A stretch of 64,000 nucleotides of DNA, from the NCBI RefSeq assembly GCF_900104395.1, contig NZ_FMXX01000004.1; one strand, 5' to 3'. A model generated the notes under the pieces. That model was not told the DNA's origin. It searched no databases and worked only from the letters and a program-made list of their open reading frames with translations. Shown piece by piece: positions 54,433-62,661 of this stretch. Positions within the stretch are counted from its first letter, which is position 1; every line of letters starts with the position of its first letter. Source of the DNA: Fusobacterium_C necrophorum. Its GTDB lineage: Bacteria; Fusobacteriota; Fusobacteriia; Fusobacteriales; Fusobacteriaceae. Position numbers and translations under genes: made by a program.

Positions 54433-54858
54433 TTATTTGTCAGCAATACAAAAAGTAAAGCTAGCCTCTGCTACTTTCACTTCGTCCACTAAGGCAATTC
54501 CTGATGCTTTCACAATATTACTACGAATTTTTTCTACTTTCACATCATAGGTAAGGGTATCTCCAGGGCGCACTGGTTGTTTGAATTTCACACTTTCTAC
54601 TGCAGCGAAATAAGGAACTTTTCCCTCTTGACCTTCCATAACCAAAACCCCTAAGCATTGTGCCATTCCTTCTACAATTAACACTCCTGGCATAATAGGA
54701 TGACCTGGAAAATGTCCATTAAAAAATTCTTCATTGATCGTTACATTTTTTCTTCCTATCACTCTTTTATTTTCTACGTCCATCTCTAAAATTCTATCCA
54801 CCAATAAAAAAGGGTATCTGTGCGGAATTCTTTCCATAATTTGTAAAGTATTTAGCAT
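54433..54858 (-). CDS. fabZ: 3-hydroxyacyl-ACP dehydratase FabZ
   Basis: Hot-dog-fold dehydratase of the fatty acid cycle. It has 141 residues, with the active-site HFPGHPIMPGVLIVEGMAQ (His and Glu). TAGGAGGAG precedes the ATG. It lies between lpxC and lpxA, so the flow of 3-hydroxyacyl-ACP to fatty acids or lipid A is controlled in one operon. Confidence 0.96.
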   Translation of the reverse strand: MLNTLQIMERIPHRYPFLLVDRILEMDVENKRVIGRKNVTINEEFFNGHFPGHPIMPGVLIVEGMAQCLGVLVMEGQEGKVPYFAAVESVKFKQPVRPGDTLTYDVKVEKIRSNIVKASGIALVDEVKVAEASFTFCIADK

Positions 54859-54870
54859 TCTGTTCTCCTC

Positions 54871-55698
54871 CTATATCTCTTTTAGTTTTTTTGCAAATTC
54901 TATATCTAAAGCATGTCCTGCTTTGATTGCAATAATATGAGCTTTCCATGCTCGATTTAATATTTTTAAATCCCCAATGATATCCAACATCTTATGACGA
55001 ACAAATTCATCTTCAAAACGTAAACCTTCCGGATTCATCACCCCATCCTTTTGAATCACAATGGCATTCTCTAAACTTCCTCCCAAAGCTAAATTATTTT
55101 TTTGTAAATATTCAATTTCATAGTCAAAACCAAAGGTTCTTGCAGGAGCAATTTCCTTTCGGTAAGTATCATAATCCAATACAAACTCTGCCATTTGCGA
55201 TTTTAAAAAACTATGTTCAAATCGAATACTGTAAGTAAGCTTTTTCCCATCATAGGGGAGAGCTATGATATGTTTATCTCCCAGAGAGAGGTATATCGGT
55301 TCCTTTACAACAATTTCTTCCATATTTTCTTCCAATTCTTGCATTCCCGCCTCTTCAAAAAGTTGCAAAAATACTGTTGCACTTCCGTCGCAAATCGGCA
55401 ATTCATTTCCATTCAGTTCTACGACCAAATCCGTAATATTACAAATGGCTAAGGCTGAGAGAAAGTGTTCTATGGTAAATACCATAGCTCCGAATTCATT
55501 TTTCAAATTGGTTCCTCGCGTCAAATCAAAAGTATTTTCAATATCTAAAACGATTTCATTCTTTCCTGCTTCCAAATCGGAACGTCTAAAAATAATCTTT
55601 CCGGAATAGGAAGGAAGCAACTTCATAAAAATCTTTTCTCCCTTGTGTAAGCCAATTCCTGAATATTCTATTTCTTTTGCAATGGTTTTTCTTTTCAT
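54871..55698 (-). CDS. lpxC: UDP-3-O-acyl-N-acetylglucosamine deacetylase
   Basis: Zinc amidase for the committed step of lipid A synthesis. It has 275 residues. It opens KRKTIAKEIEYSGIGLHKGEK; zinc ligands are the His in TIEHFLSALA and the HKMLDIIGDL motif (His and Asp). It is the first lipid A gene of the operon, 13 bases after pcrA. lpxD and lpxK are not in the window. Confidence 0.96.
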   Translation of the reverse strand: MKRKTIAKEIEYSGIGLHKGEKIFMKLLPSYSGKIIFRRSDLEAGKNEIVLDIENTFDLTRGTNLKNEFGAMVFTIEHFLSALAICNITDLVVELNGNELPICDGSATVFLQLFEEAGMQELEENMEEIVVKEPIYLSLGDKHIIALPYDGKKLTYSIRFEHSFLKSQMAEFVLDYDTYRKEIAPARTFGFDYEIEYLQKNNLALGGSLENAIVIQKDGVMNPEGLRFEDEFVRHKMLDIIGDLKILNRAWKAHIIAIKAGHALDIEFAKKLKEI

Positions 55699-55711
55699 AG
55701 CCTCATCCTTT

Positions 55712-57865
55712 CTATGATTCTATTTTAGATAAAAATTTTTCCGCTACAATCGCTGCAATTTCTTTCTTTCCTGTTACAAATTCTACAATAATTTTCTTTT
55801 CTCCCAAAGTTCTTACCACACCCAAACCGAACTTTTTATGCATAACCCTCTCTCCAACCGAAAAAGGTAAATTCAAAGCTTTCTTTTTCAAATCTTCTGT
55901 AGAAATTATATTTTTAGTTTGAATTTTTGAAAGTTTCACTTCTTTTTCTTTCCATTCTTCCCACTTATATTCTTCCGGAATTTCCTTTAAGAAAATCGAC
56001 TCTTGAGTAGGGAGTGTATCCCCATAGATGTATTTCGTAATTGAAAAACTGATAATCAATTTTTCTTCCGCTCTTGTGATGGCTACATAACACAGTCTTC
56101 TTTCTTCTTCCAAATCTTCTTCACAAGAAAACTTGGAACTTCCCGGGAAGGTTTCATTTTCCGCTCCTACCAGAAATACAATTGGAAATTCCAGTCCCTT
56201 TGCATTATGAATGGTCATCAATTTGATGTAATCCTGATTTTCCTGTAAATCATCCGTCGCACTGACCAAAGAAACATTTTCCAAATAATCTCGTAAACTT
56301 AACTCGCCCAATAAATTTTCCAATTCTAAAATCGAAGTTCCCAGTTCTTCAATATTTGAAATTCTTGCTTCCGCATCTTCATAAGCTGTTTCTAAATACT
56401 GTTTATACCCAATTTTCTCAAGCAAAGTAGAAAAAATGACACTGCTATTTTCATAAGGAGCCAAAGCCATCAATTCCTGAATAAGAGCATAGAATTGCTG
56501 AATAGTTCCTGCCAATCCACTGCTAATTCCGCTAATTTCCCCCGCTCTCTCCAAACTTTCAAAAAAAGTAAGAGAATGTTCTCCGGCATAGCTTCGAATT
56601 TTTTCTAAGGTCTTATCTCCTATTTTTCTCTTCGGAATATTGATAATTCTCAATAAATTTGTTTCATCCAAAGGATTATTGATAAGGCTTAAATAAGCTA
56701 AAATATCTTTGATTTCAGCTCTTTGATAGAATTGCATTCCTCCAAAAATTTTATAGGGAATTCGATATCGCAAAAAAGCTTCTTCAAACACCCTTGATTG
56801 AGCATTCGTTCGATATAAAATTGTCATATCCCGATAGGCTCTTCCTTTCTGTTTTTCTTTGGCAATCTCCGAGATGACTTTTTCCACCTCGTCTCTCTGA
56901 TTCAAAGCTTTTAATACCTTAATTTTATCTCCGTTCTCCTTATTCGTCCATAAATTTTTATCTTTGGAGGAAAGATTGTTTCGAATCACGGCATTGGCAG
57001 CCTCCAAGATCATAGCGGTGGAACGATAATTTTGCTCCAACTTTACGACCATGGCATCTTGATAATCTTTTTCAAAATTTAAAATATTTTGAATATTAGC
57101 CCCTCGAAAGCCGTAAATACTTTGATTTTCATCTCCTACCACACAAATATTTCTATGTTTTTGAGCTATTTTATTTACAATTTCATACTGAATATTATTG
57201 GTATCCTGATACTCATCTACCATGATATATTGATATCTGTTTTGAATTTTTTCTAAGATTTCTGGAATGTCCAACAATTTTCTCGTATTTAATAGAATAT
57301 CCGAAAAATCAATTCCATTTTGATTTTTTAATCTTGCATCATATCGTCGATAAATTTCAGCAATTATCTTTGCTTCATACTCATAGTTATCTTTTTCATA
57401 ATCATCTGCGGAAATTCCTTCTTCTTTTAATTTTGAAATCAAAGAAGCCAATTTTTTTTCAGACAAGTCCGTATTCTGTAAATTCAGTTCTCTTATAATC
57501 GCCTTGATAATCCGTTTCTGATCCTCTACATCATAAATCGTAAAATTTGCCTGATATCCTAACTTACTTCCATAGATTCTAAGAAGCCTGACTCCAAAGG
57601 AGTGAAAGGTCGAAATAGTTGCTCGCTCCGCTTCTTCTCCTATCAAAGAGATCACTCGTTCTTTCATTTCTTTCGCAGCTTTATTGGTAAAGGTCATAGC
57701 CAAAATAAGATAGGCCGGAATTCCAAGTTCTTCTATCATATGAGCAATCCGATATGTAATGGTTCTGGTCTTTCCGGAACCGGCTCCTGCCAATATCAAC
57801 AAGGGGCCCTCTATCGTAGCAGCAGCTTCTCTCTGTTTCTCATTTAATTTTTCTAGCAAGCTCAT
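55712..57865 (-). CDS. pcrA: UvrD/PcrA-type DNA helicase
   Basis: Superfamily 1 3'-5' helicase for excision repair and fork clearance. It has 717 residues. Walker A AGAGSGKTRT is at about 28-37; TFTNKAAKEMKER, VDEYQDTN, GDENQSIYGFRGA and LMTIHNAKGLEFP are motifs Ia to V. The C-terminal region (VGERVMHKKFGLGVV) is the PcrA tail. It lies upstream of lpxC with a 13-base gap and downstream of the SRP RNA. Confidence 0.95.
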   Translation of the reverse strand: MSLLEKLNEKQREAAATIEGPLLILAGAGSGKTRTITYRIAHMIEELGIPAYLILAMTFTNKAAKEMKERVISLIGEEAERATISTFHSFGVRLLRIYGSKLGYQANFTIYDVEDQKRIIKAIIRELNLQNTDLSEKKLASLISKLKEEGISADDYEKDNYEYEAKIIAEIYRRYDARLKNQNGIDFSDILLNTRKLLDIPEILEKIQNRYQYIMVDEYQDTNNIQYEIVNKIAQKHRNICVVGDENQSIYGFRGANIQNILNFEKDYQDAMVVKLEQNYRSTAMILEAANAVIRNNLSSKDKNLWTNKENGDKIKVLKALNQRDEVEKVISEIAKEKQKGRAYRDMTILYRTNAQSRVFEEAFLRYRIPYKIFGGMQFYQRAEIKDILAYLSLINNPLDETNLLRIINIPKRKIGDKTLEKIRSYAGEHSLTFFESLERAGEISGISSGLAGTIQQFYALIQELMALAPYENSSVIFSTLLEKIGYKQYLETAYEDAEARISNIEELGTSILELENLLGELSLRDYLENVSLVSATDDLQENQDYIKLMTIHNAKGLEFPIVFLVGAENETFPGSSKFSCEEDLEEERRLCYVAITRAEEKLIISFSITKYIYGDTLPTQESIFLKEIPEEYKWEEWKEKEVKLSKIQTKNIISTEDLKKKALNLPFSVGERVMHKKFGLGVVRTLGEKKIIVEFVTGKKEIAAIVAEKFLSKIES

Positions 57866-57897
57866 CTTTTTTCTCCTTCATTTTTCCATTCTTTTTT

Positions 57898-57903
57898 ATT
57901 ATA
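57898..57903 (-). promoter_or_regulatory. Extended -10 box for pcrA-lpxC operon
   Basis: Minus strand TGC-TATAAT about 30 bases before the pcrA start. There is no good -35 at 17 bp, as the SRP terminator T-run occupies that place. Confidence 0.45.
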
Positions 57904-57920
57904 GCATTATTTTGGTAATA

Positions 57921-58042
57921 AAAAAACCCTAAAAATTATAGTATCAACCTCACACCCGCAATAGATATCTTAGTGCTGCTTCCTTCCAGACCTGACACGG
58001 TTCGATACTATTACGCCATAAGTCCTCTATAACTTCTAGGGC
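57921..58042 (-). ncRNA. ffs: Signal recognition particle RNA, small bacterial (4.5S) type
   Basis: RNA scaffold of SRP, binding Ffh to target membrane proteins. The minus strand carries the diagnostic apical core CAGGTCTGGAAGGAAGCAGC with its GGAA loop (about 57975-57994). The two ends pair over some 15 bp (CCCTAGAAGTTATAG with CTATAATTTTTAGGG, using G-U pairs), and seven T follow as terminator. The size, near 115 nt, is the Alu-less form. A matching promoter sits at 58048-58076. Confidence 0.95.
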
Positions 58043-58047
58043 ATTTC

Positions 58048-58076
58048 ATTATATCAATTATTTTTCATTTCGTCAA
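58048..58076 (-). promoter_or_regulatory. SRP RNA promoter
   Basis: Minus strand: -35 TTGACG at 58071-58076, 17-bp spacer, -10 TATAAT at 58048-58053, then about 6 bases to the predicted RNA start. The -35 and spacer lie inside the 3' end of the AsmA-like gene. Confidence 0.85.
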
Positions 58077-59280
58077 TTTTATTTTTTAAGAAATTGGTAT
58101 TCAGATACAACTGTCTATCTCTGCTGTTATACCGGTAACGAATTTCCAAATCTTGAATTTTTTCCAACAGTGGATTTTCTACAAGCTTCATTCTCTTGGT
58201 TGTCAAGATTCCCTGTAGTGCTACATCATATTTGTCCATTTGAATATCTTGCTGTAAAGAAGCTACTCCATCGGATAAATATTTTCTAAACTCTGTGATT
58301 CCTGTTAAATTTAATTCTGGAATATCTAAGGTCGCCTGTAAATCTAGTTTTAACAGATTTAATTCCCCTTTAATCATCCCAATGGTATCTCCTTTTTCTC
58401 CAAACAGCTTAAAAGAAATATTGTCATAATTTTTGGAAAGTCGACTGTTGAAATTTTTAATTTCTCCGTTAAAGTTAATTCCATAGATGTCAAAGAAAAT
58501 GCTAACTCGATTCATTTGGATTTCCCAAATATCATCTCTTCTTTCGACATCTCTTCTCACTCTTTCTTCCATTTCTTTCACAATTTCTCGATAGCGTAAT
58601 AACAGATTATAGATTTTATCTTCATACATAATAGTCAAGTACTTTCCTAACATTCTATCCAAACTCAAAATACTCTTTGGTTCTTCTACTACTTCGGGCT
58701 TTATATATTTCTCTCTTAGTTTTTCAATATTTTCTCGAATTGTATTTAAATGATAACGAATTCGATGTTCTCCATTTTTCATATCTTGAACGGCATCTTT
58801 GATTTTTTGATACTCATCACTGAATTTGACTTCCAAAACTTCTTTTTGCTCTTCTCTCTCGCTTTCTTCTTTAAATATTTTTGCAAAAGGATATTGACCA
58901 CTCACAACTTCTACGGCTTTTGCTTCTCTTAAGGCTCTCATATCCTCTTCATCTTTGGGAGTAATAAACTGTAAACCGATGATTTCCGTATCAAATAACT
59001 CAACCTTTTTATGATTATAATCCAAATTATAGTAGGTTTTCACTTGCTGAATATGAATGAAATCCGTCCCTGCTTTTTCATGACTTTCTACCTGAATATC
59101 TCGCAAAGAAATATAGTTTTCAAAGAAATTTGAATCCACACTTCCAATTTTTACATAGGCTTGATTCATCTGCCCCAATCTATCTTCTAAAACATATTTT
59201 AAAATCATGTTTCTTCCAAAAAAAATTCCAACCATAGAAACTAACAGAAAAATTGCTAAAAACAGGATGAATTTTCTCAT
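58054..59280 (-). CDS. Envelope protein with N-terminal membrane anchor, AsmA/TIGR03545-like
   Basis: 408 residues from the ATG at 59280 (MRKFILFLAIF), preceded by AGGGGG; the frame open to 59307 has no ribosome site. One N-terminal membrane helix (about 3-22), then a periplasmic region: KIGSVDSNFFENYISLRDIQV resembles the first repeat of AsmA-like proteins. A charged coiled segment (about 130-260) and more beta-type sequence follow. Such proteins act in outer-membrane lipid transport or assembly; the exact subfamily is not certain. It is divergent from pssA. Confidence 0.65.
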   Translation of the reverse strand: MRKFILFLAIFLLVSMVGIFFGRNMILKYVLEDRLGQMNQAYVKIGSVDSNFFENYISLRDIQVESHEKAGTDFIHIQQVKTYYNLDYNHKKVELFDTEIIGLQFITPKDEEDMRALREAKAVEVVSGQYPFAKIFKEESEREEQKEVLEVKFSDEYQKIKDAVQDMKNGEHRIRYHLNTIRENIEKLREKYIKPEVVEEPKSILSLDRMLGKYLTIMYEDKIYNLLLRYREIVKEMEERVRRDVERRDDIWEIQMNRVSIFFDIYGINFNGEIKNFNSRLSKNYDNISFKLFGEKGDTIGMIKGELNLLKLDLQATLDIPELNLTGITEFRKYLSDGVASLQQDIQMDKYDVALQGILTTKRMKLVENPLLEKIQDLEIRYRYNSRDRQLYLNTNFLKNKIDEMKNN

Positions 59281-59315
59281 TTCTTTGCCCCCTATATTTC
59301 GTTTCATTTTTCCAT

Positions 59316-59344
59316 ATCATACACATTTTTTGAGAAAAAATCAA
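59316..59344 (-). promoter_or_regulatory. Promoter of the AsmA-like gene
   Basis: Minus strand: -35 TTGATT at 59339-59344, 17-bp spacer, -10 TATGAT at 59316-59321. Confidence 0.65.
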
Positions 59345-59345
59345 G

Positions 59346-59374
59346 TTTACATTCAAGAATATCTATGATAGAAT
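59346..59374 (+). promoter_or_regulatory. pssA promoter
   Basis: Plus strand: -35 TTTACA at 59346-59351, 17-bp spacer, -10 TAGAAT at 59369-59374. Its -35 lies 1 bp from the divergent -35, so the two promoters are back-to-back. Confidence 0.65.
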
Positions 59375-59412
59375 GAAGAAAATATTTGAGTTTTAAGGAG
59401 ATGACAAGAATT

Positions 59413-60180
59413 ATGGTCAAAAAAAAGTATATCGCACCCAATGTAATTACCGCCGGAAATATGTTTTTAGGTTACATTAGTATTATAGAATCCATTAAAG
59501 GGCACTTTATCCCTGCTATTTGGTTTATCATTCTAGCGATGATCTGTGACGGTTTGGATGGGAAAACGGCAAGAAAGCTAGATGCTTTTAGCGAGTTTGG
59601 AAAAGAATTTGATTCTTTCTGTGATGCTATTTCTTTTGGCATTGCTCCTTCTATTTTAGTATATTCCATTTTAACTCAAGTGGCTTCTGGAAGCTTATTT
59701 ATCATTCCAGTTTCTTTTTTATATGCTCTTTGCGGAGTTATGAGATTGGTAAAATTCAATATTATCACAGTCGCTTCCAGTGAAAAAGGAGATTTCAGCG
59801 GAATGCCAATTCCAAATGGAGCTTCTATGGTTTGCTCTTATTATTTAATTTGTCATACCATGTATCAAAATTTCCAAATAGATCTCTTTGACATTAATAT
59901 TTTTATTGCAATCATCGTCCTAGCTGCCGCTTTAATGGTAAGTACTGTTCCTTTTAAAACTCCGGATAAAACCTTTTCTTTTATTCCAAAACATAAAACT
60001 TTTATTTCCTTCTTGATTATTCTAATCATTGCAACTTTAAAATACAGTTTATTCCTTGTAAGTTTTACCTATGTCTTACTAAATCTTCTATCTTTCTTCA
60101 GCAAAAAATTTATTGGAGAACACCAAGATCCTTTGGATGAGTTTTTTGAAGTCATGGAGGAAGAAGATGAAACAAAATGA
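59413..60180 (+). CDS. pssA: CDP-diacylglycerol-serine O-phosphatidyltransferase
   Basis: Membrane enzyme making phosphatidylserine, the precursor of phosphatidylethanolamine. About 255 residues from the ATG at 59413 (MVKKKYIAPNVITAGNMFLGY), where AAGGAGA is 11-12 bases upstream; an open frame from a TTG at 59386 is less likely. The CDP-alcohol phosphotransferase motif DGLDGKTARK...G...D...D is intact near 40-65. About seven hydrophobic segments follow. The next gene overlaps its end by 14 bases. Confidence 0.93.
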   Translation: MVKKKYIAPNVITAGNMFLGYISIIESIKGHFIPAIWFIILAMICDGLDGKTARKLDAFSEFGKEFDSFCDAISFGIAPSILVYSILTQVASGSLFIIPVSFLYALCGVMRLVKFNIITVASSEKGDFSGMPIPNGASMVCSYYLICHTMYQNFQIDLFDINIFIAIIVLAAALMVSTVPFKTPDKTFSFIPKHKTFISFLIILIIATLKYSLFLVSFTYVLLNLLSFFSKKFIGEHQDPLDEFFEVMEEEDETK

Positions 60181-61240
60181 TAGTATCAAAATCTTAGTTG
60201 TAAGATTTAAAAGAATCGGAGATGCTATTTTAGCATCTCCTGTTTGTAATTCTTTAAAAAAAACATTTCCCAATTCTTCGATTGACTACGTTTTATATGA
60301 AGATTCCGCCCCTCTTTTTGAAAATCATCCCTACATTGACAACGTCATTTGTATTTCTAAAAGAGAGCAGAGAAATCCCTTTCTATATTTAAAAAGAGTT
60401 TGGCAAATTACCAGAAAAAAATACGATATTGTCATTGATATTATGTCAACTCCCAAGAGTGAAATGTTCACGCTTTTTTCTCCGGGAAGCCCTTATCGAA
60501 TTGGAAGAGTAAGTAAAGATAAAAAAAGGGGATACACCTACAATTATCGGCAATATGAACCGAAAGATACGGAAAATAAAGTGGATAAATTTTTAAAACA
60601 ACTGTTAAGCCCTTTTGAAAAAGATTTTCAAGTTCAATATGCTCCGGAATTGGTTCTGTCCGTATCGGAAGAAGAAAAACAAAAGATGAGTAAAAAAATG
60701 GAAGCTGTCGGTCTATCTTTGAAAAAACCGATTATTCCTTTTGCAGTTCTTTCTCGAGTTCCCGGAAAAACATATCCTATTGAAAATATGAAAAAAATTA
60801 TCCGACATTGTTTACAACACTATGATGCTCAATTTGTATTTTTCTATTCTCCTGACCAAAAAGAACAGGTAAAGGAAATCGAAAAAGACCTGAAATATCC
60901 CGGCAATATCTTTAGCAACTTGGAGACCAAAGATATGAGAGAACTTATGGCACTGTTTGCAAACTCCACCTGCTATATCGGGAATGAAGGAGGTCCGAGA
61001 CATTTGGCACAGGCCTTAGGATTACCCTGCTTCGCTCTCTTCAATCCTACTGCAGACAAAAAAGAATGGCTTCCCTATCCCAGTGCAAGCAATGTCGGAA
61101 TTGAACCGAAGGATACTCTTACTTTCCACAAAATGACAGAGGAAGAATATAAAACTTTGAAAAAAGAAGAAGCATTTTCTTTGATGACAGTTCCTTTTAT
61201 CCTTGAAAAGTTAGATCTTTTTTTATCTGCTATTCTCTAA
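60167..61240 (+). CDS. Glycosyltransferase family 9 (heptosyltransferase-like)
   Basis: 357 residues from the ATG at 60167 (GGAGGAAG upstream, inside the pssA end). ILVVRFKRIGDAILASPVCNSLKKTFP at the N-terminus and the C-terminal YIGNEGGPRHLAQALGLPCFALF nucleotide-sugar site mark GT9, which adds heptose or other sugars to the LPS inner core. Pairing with pssA is unusual, but both supply the envelope. It ends before a hairpin at 61336-61373. Confidence 0.9.
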   Translation: MKQNDSIKILVVRFKRIGDAILASPVCNSLKKTFPNSSIDYVLYEDSAPLFENHPYIDNVICISKREQRNPFLYLKRVWQITRKKYDIVIDIMSTPKSEMFTLFSPGSPYRIGRVSKDKKRGYTYNYRQYEPKDTENKVDKFLKQLLSPFEKDFQVQYAPELVLSVSEEEKQKMSKKMEAVGLSLKKPIIPFAVLSRVPGKTYPIENMKKIIRHCLQHYDAQFVFFYSPDQKEQVKEIEKDLKYPGNIFSNLETKDMRELMALFANSTCYIGNEGGPRHLAQALGLPCFALFNPTADKKEWLPYPSASNVGIEPKDTLTFHKMTEEEYKTLKKEEAFSLMTVPFILEKLDLFLSAIL

Positions 61241-61335
61241 AACTCTCTCTGAAAAAATAAGTTTTCTAAAACACAAAAATACATCGAAAAATGATTTTAA
61301 AAGAAATTTTCTTTTCTAAGAAATGCTCAATTCAC

Positions 61336-61373
61336 AAAAAGGTCTATCTCAAAATATATTGAAATAGACCTTT
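61336..61373. terminator. Bidirectional hairpin between the GT9 gene and the DUF3100 operon
   Basis: Stem AAAGGTCTAT / ATAGACCTTT with inner TCAA/TTGA pairing. The minus strand has a five-T tail, so it mainly ends the operon running from 63858; it may also stop the GT9 transcript. Confidence 0.7.
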
Positions 61374-61417
61374 CTTATGTTATAGTTTTCGGAAATCGTA
61401 TTGTATTGACTTTTGTA

Positions 61418-61879
61418 CTAAATTTGTCCCAACATTTTCAAAATAACTTGTGCTATGACGGCGGATCCTAAATAGGTCCCTAACATGACAAAAATAGCCA
61501 ACACAAAAATTCTCCAACCTGTTTTTTTCAATCCTTCCAAATTCCTTCCGGTATAAACTCCCGCATAGGCTAATATGGGAGTACATAGAGCCAAAAAATT
61601 GATTTTTGCAGTCTGAGCGGATAATAATCCCGCCAAAGGAAATCCGGGAATGGTCAATATGGTAGATAAGGTAACTACATAGGCAACCGCCGGAATTTTG
61701 ATAGGCAATATTTCCGCAAGTCCGATTCCCACAATGGCAATTGTCACGAGAATTAAAATTCCCGGTAAAGCTTCTAAGGGTGAAACTTTTGTTGCAAAGA
61801 AATTTCCAATCAAAGTAATAAAAGCAGTAATACATAAAACAGCTAAAGATTCTTTTACATTTGTTATATCTCTTGCCAT
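61418..61879 (-). CDS. Small integral membrane protein, partner of the DUF3100-type protein
   Basis: 153 residues with about four or five helices (for example AVLCITAFITLIGNFFA, ALPGILILVTIAIVGIGLAEILP and IFVLAIFVMLGTYLGSAVI). There are no catalytic residues. It starts 1 base after the upstream gene's stop, so it is tightly coupled. Together the two are likely halves of one membrane complex, possibly a transporter; this is inference from topology and gene order. Confidence 0.75.
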   Translation of the reverse strand: MARDITNVKESLAVLCITAFITLIGNFFATKVSPLEALPGILILVTIAIVGIGLAEILPIKIPAVAYVVTLSTILTIPGFPLAGLLSAQTAKINFLALCTPILAYAGVYTGRNLEGLKKTGWRIFVLAIFVMLGTYLGSAVIAQVILKMLGQI

Positions 61880-61880
61880 A

Positions 61881-62660
61881 TTATTTCACCTCTCTTCTTT
61901 TTTGTAATTTTTTGTAAAGCCACTCCGCCAAAGGTAAAGATATCCAAATAGACATATAAACACCATCCAGACCGGACAACATATTACTTGTTGCACCAAA
62001 AGCCGTTAATGTTTCTGCCATATCCGGATATAAGGTAGATAAAGCTCCCACAGATGCTGTCATCATACTCGCTGAGCCAACTCCGGATGCCATCGCCAAA
62101 GAATAGGGATGAAGTGCTGTATAAGATGCCAATAAACTTGCCAATAATCCTATAAAAATAGTTCCAAAGACGGTTCCGATAATATAAACTCCCAAAACTC
62201 CTTCCCCCTCTTCGGAATCCAATCCAAAACGATCTGCAATGATAGCCACATTCGGTTCTCTTGCAATGGAATGAGCTCCACCAATGGCTTCTCGATGTAA
62301 ACCGAGAGCTATTGCCACAGGAACTCCCAATAAAACGGTTCCTATATTTCCAATTTCCTGTAAAATGAGAGCAGGGCTTGCAGAAATAATTTTCGGTAAA
62401 GTCGGTCCTATGGTAGTTCCATATTTCGCCATGAGTAACATCAGGGTTACTCCTACCAAAGAACCGGCATCTCTCATATCCTTTTCATTCACTGCCTTGA
62501 CAAATTTTGCTACAATTCCAAAAATTAAAGCATATAACATAGGAAACAAAGCAATGATTCCTCTTCCCAATTGAAACTTAAAAATTCCTATCCACTCTGC
62601 TAAAATAACCAAAAGTAAAGCCAATATATGTAATTTGATATTTCGAATTCCCTCTTTCAT
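61881..62660 (-). CDS. DUF3100-type integral membrane protein
   Basis: 259 residues from the ATG at 62660 (GGAGGAGG 6 bases upstream), overlapping the amidohydrolase stop region. About seven helices; glycine/serine-rich loops such as GGAHSIAREPNVAIIADRFG and SLAMASGVGSASMMTASVGALS look like substrate- or ion-binding hairpins of secondary transporters. The protein resembles the DUF3100 family, whose function is not established to my knowledge. It sits between an M20 hydrolase and a second small membrane protein. Confidence 0.75.
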   Translation of the reverse strand: MKEGIRNIKLHILALLLVILAEWIGIFKFQLGRGIIALFPMLYALIFGIVAKFVKAVNEKDMRDAGSLVGVTLMLLMAKYGTTIGPTLPKIISASPALILQEIGNIGTVLLGVPVAIALGLHREAIGGAHSIAREPNVAIIADRFGLDSEEGEGVLGVYIIGTVFGTIFIGLLASLLASYTALHPYSLAMASGVGSASMMTASVGALSTLYPDMAETLTAFGATSNMLSGLDGVYMSIWISLPLAEWLYKKLQKRREVK

Positions 62661-62661
62661 C

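Noticed and set aside
61380..61835. A 151-codon minus-strand frame with Cys/Tyr-rich product
   Set aside because: It overlaps the 153-aa membrane protein gene out of frame, has no ribosome site and an implausible composition; the membrane protein is preferred.
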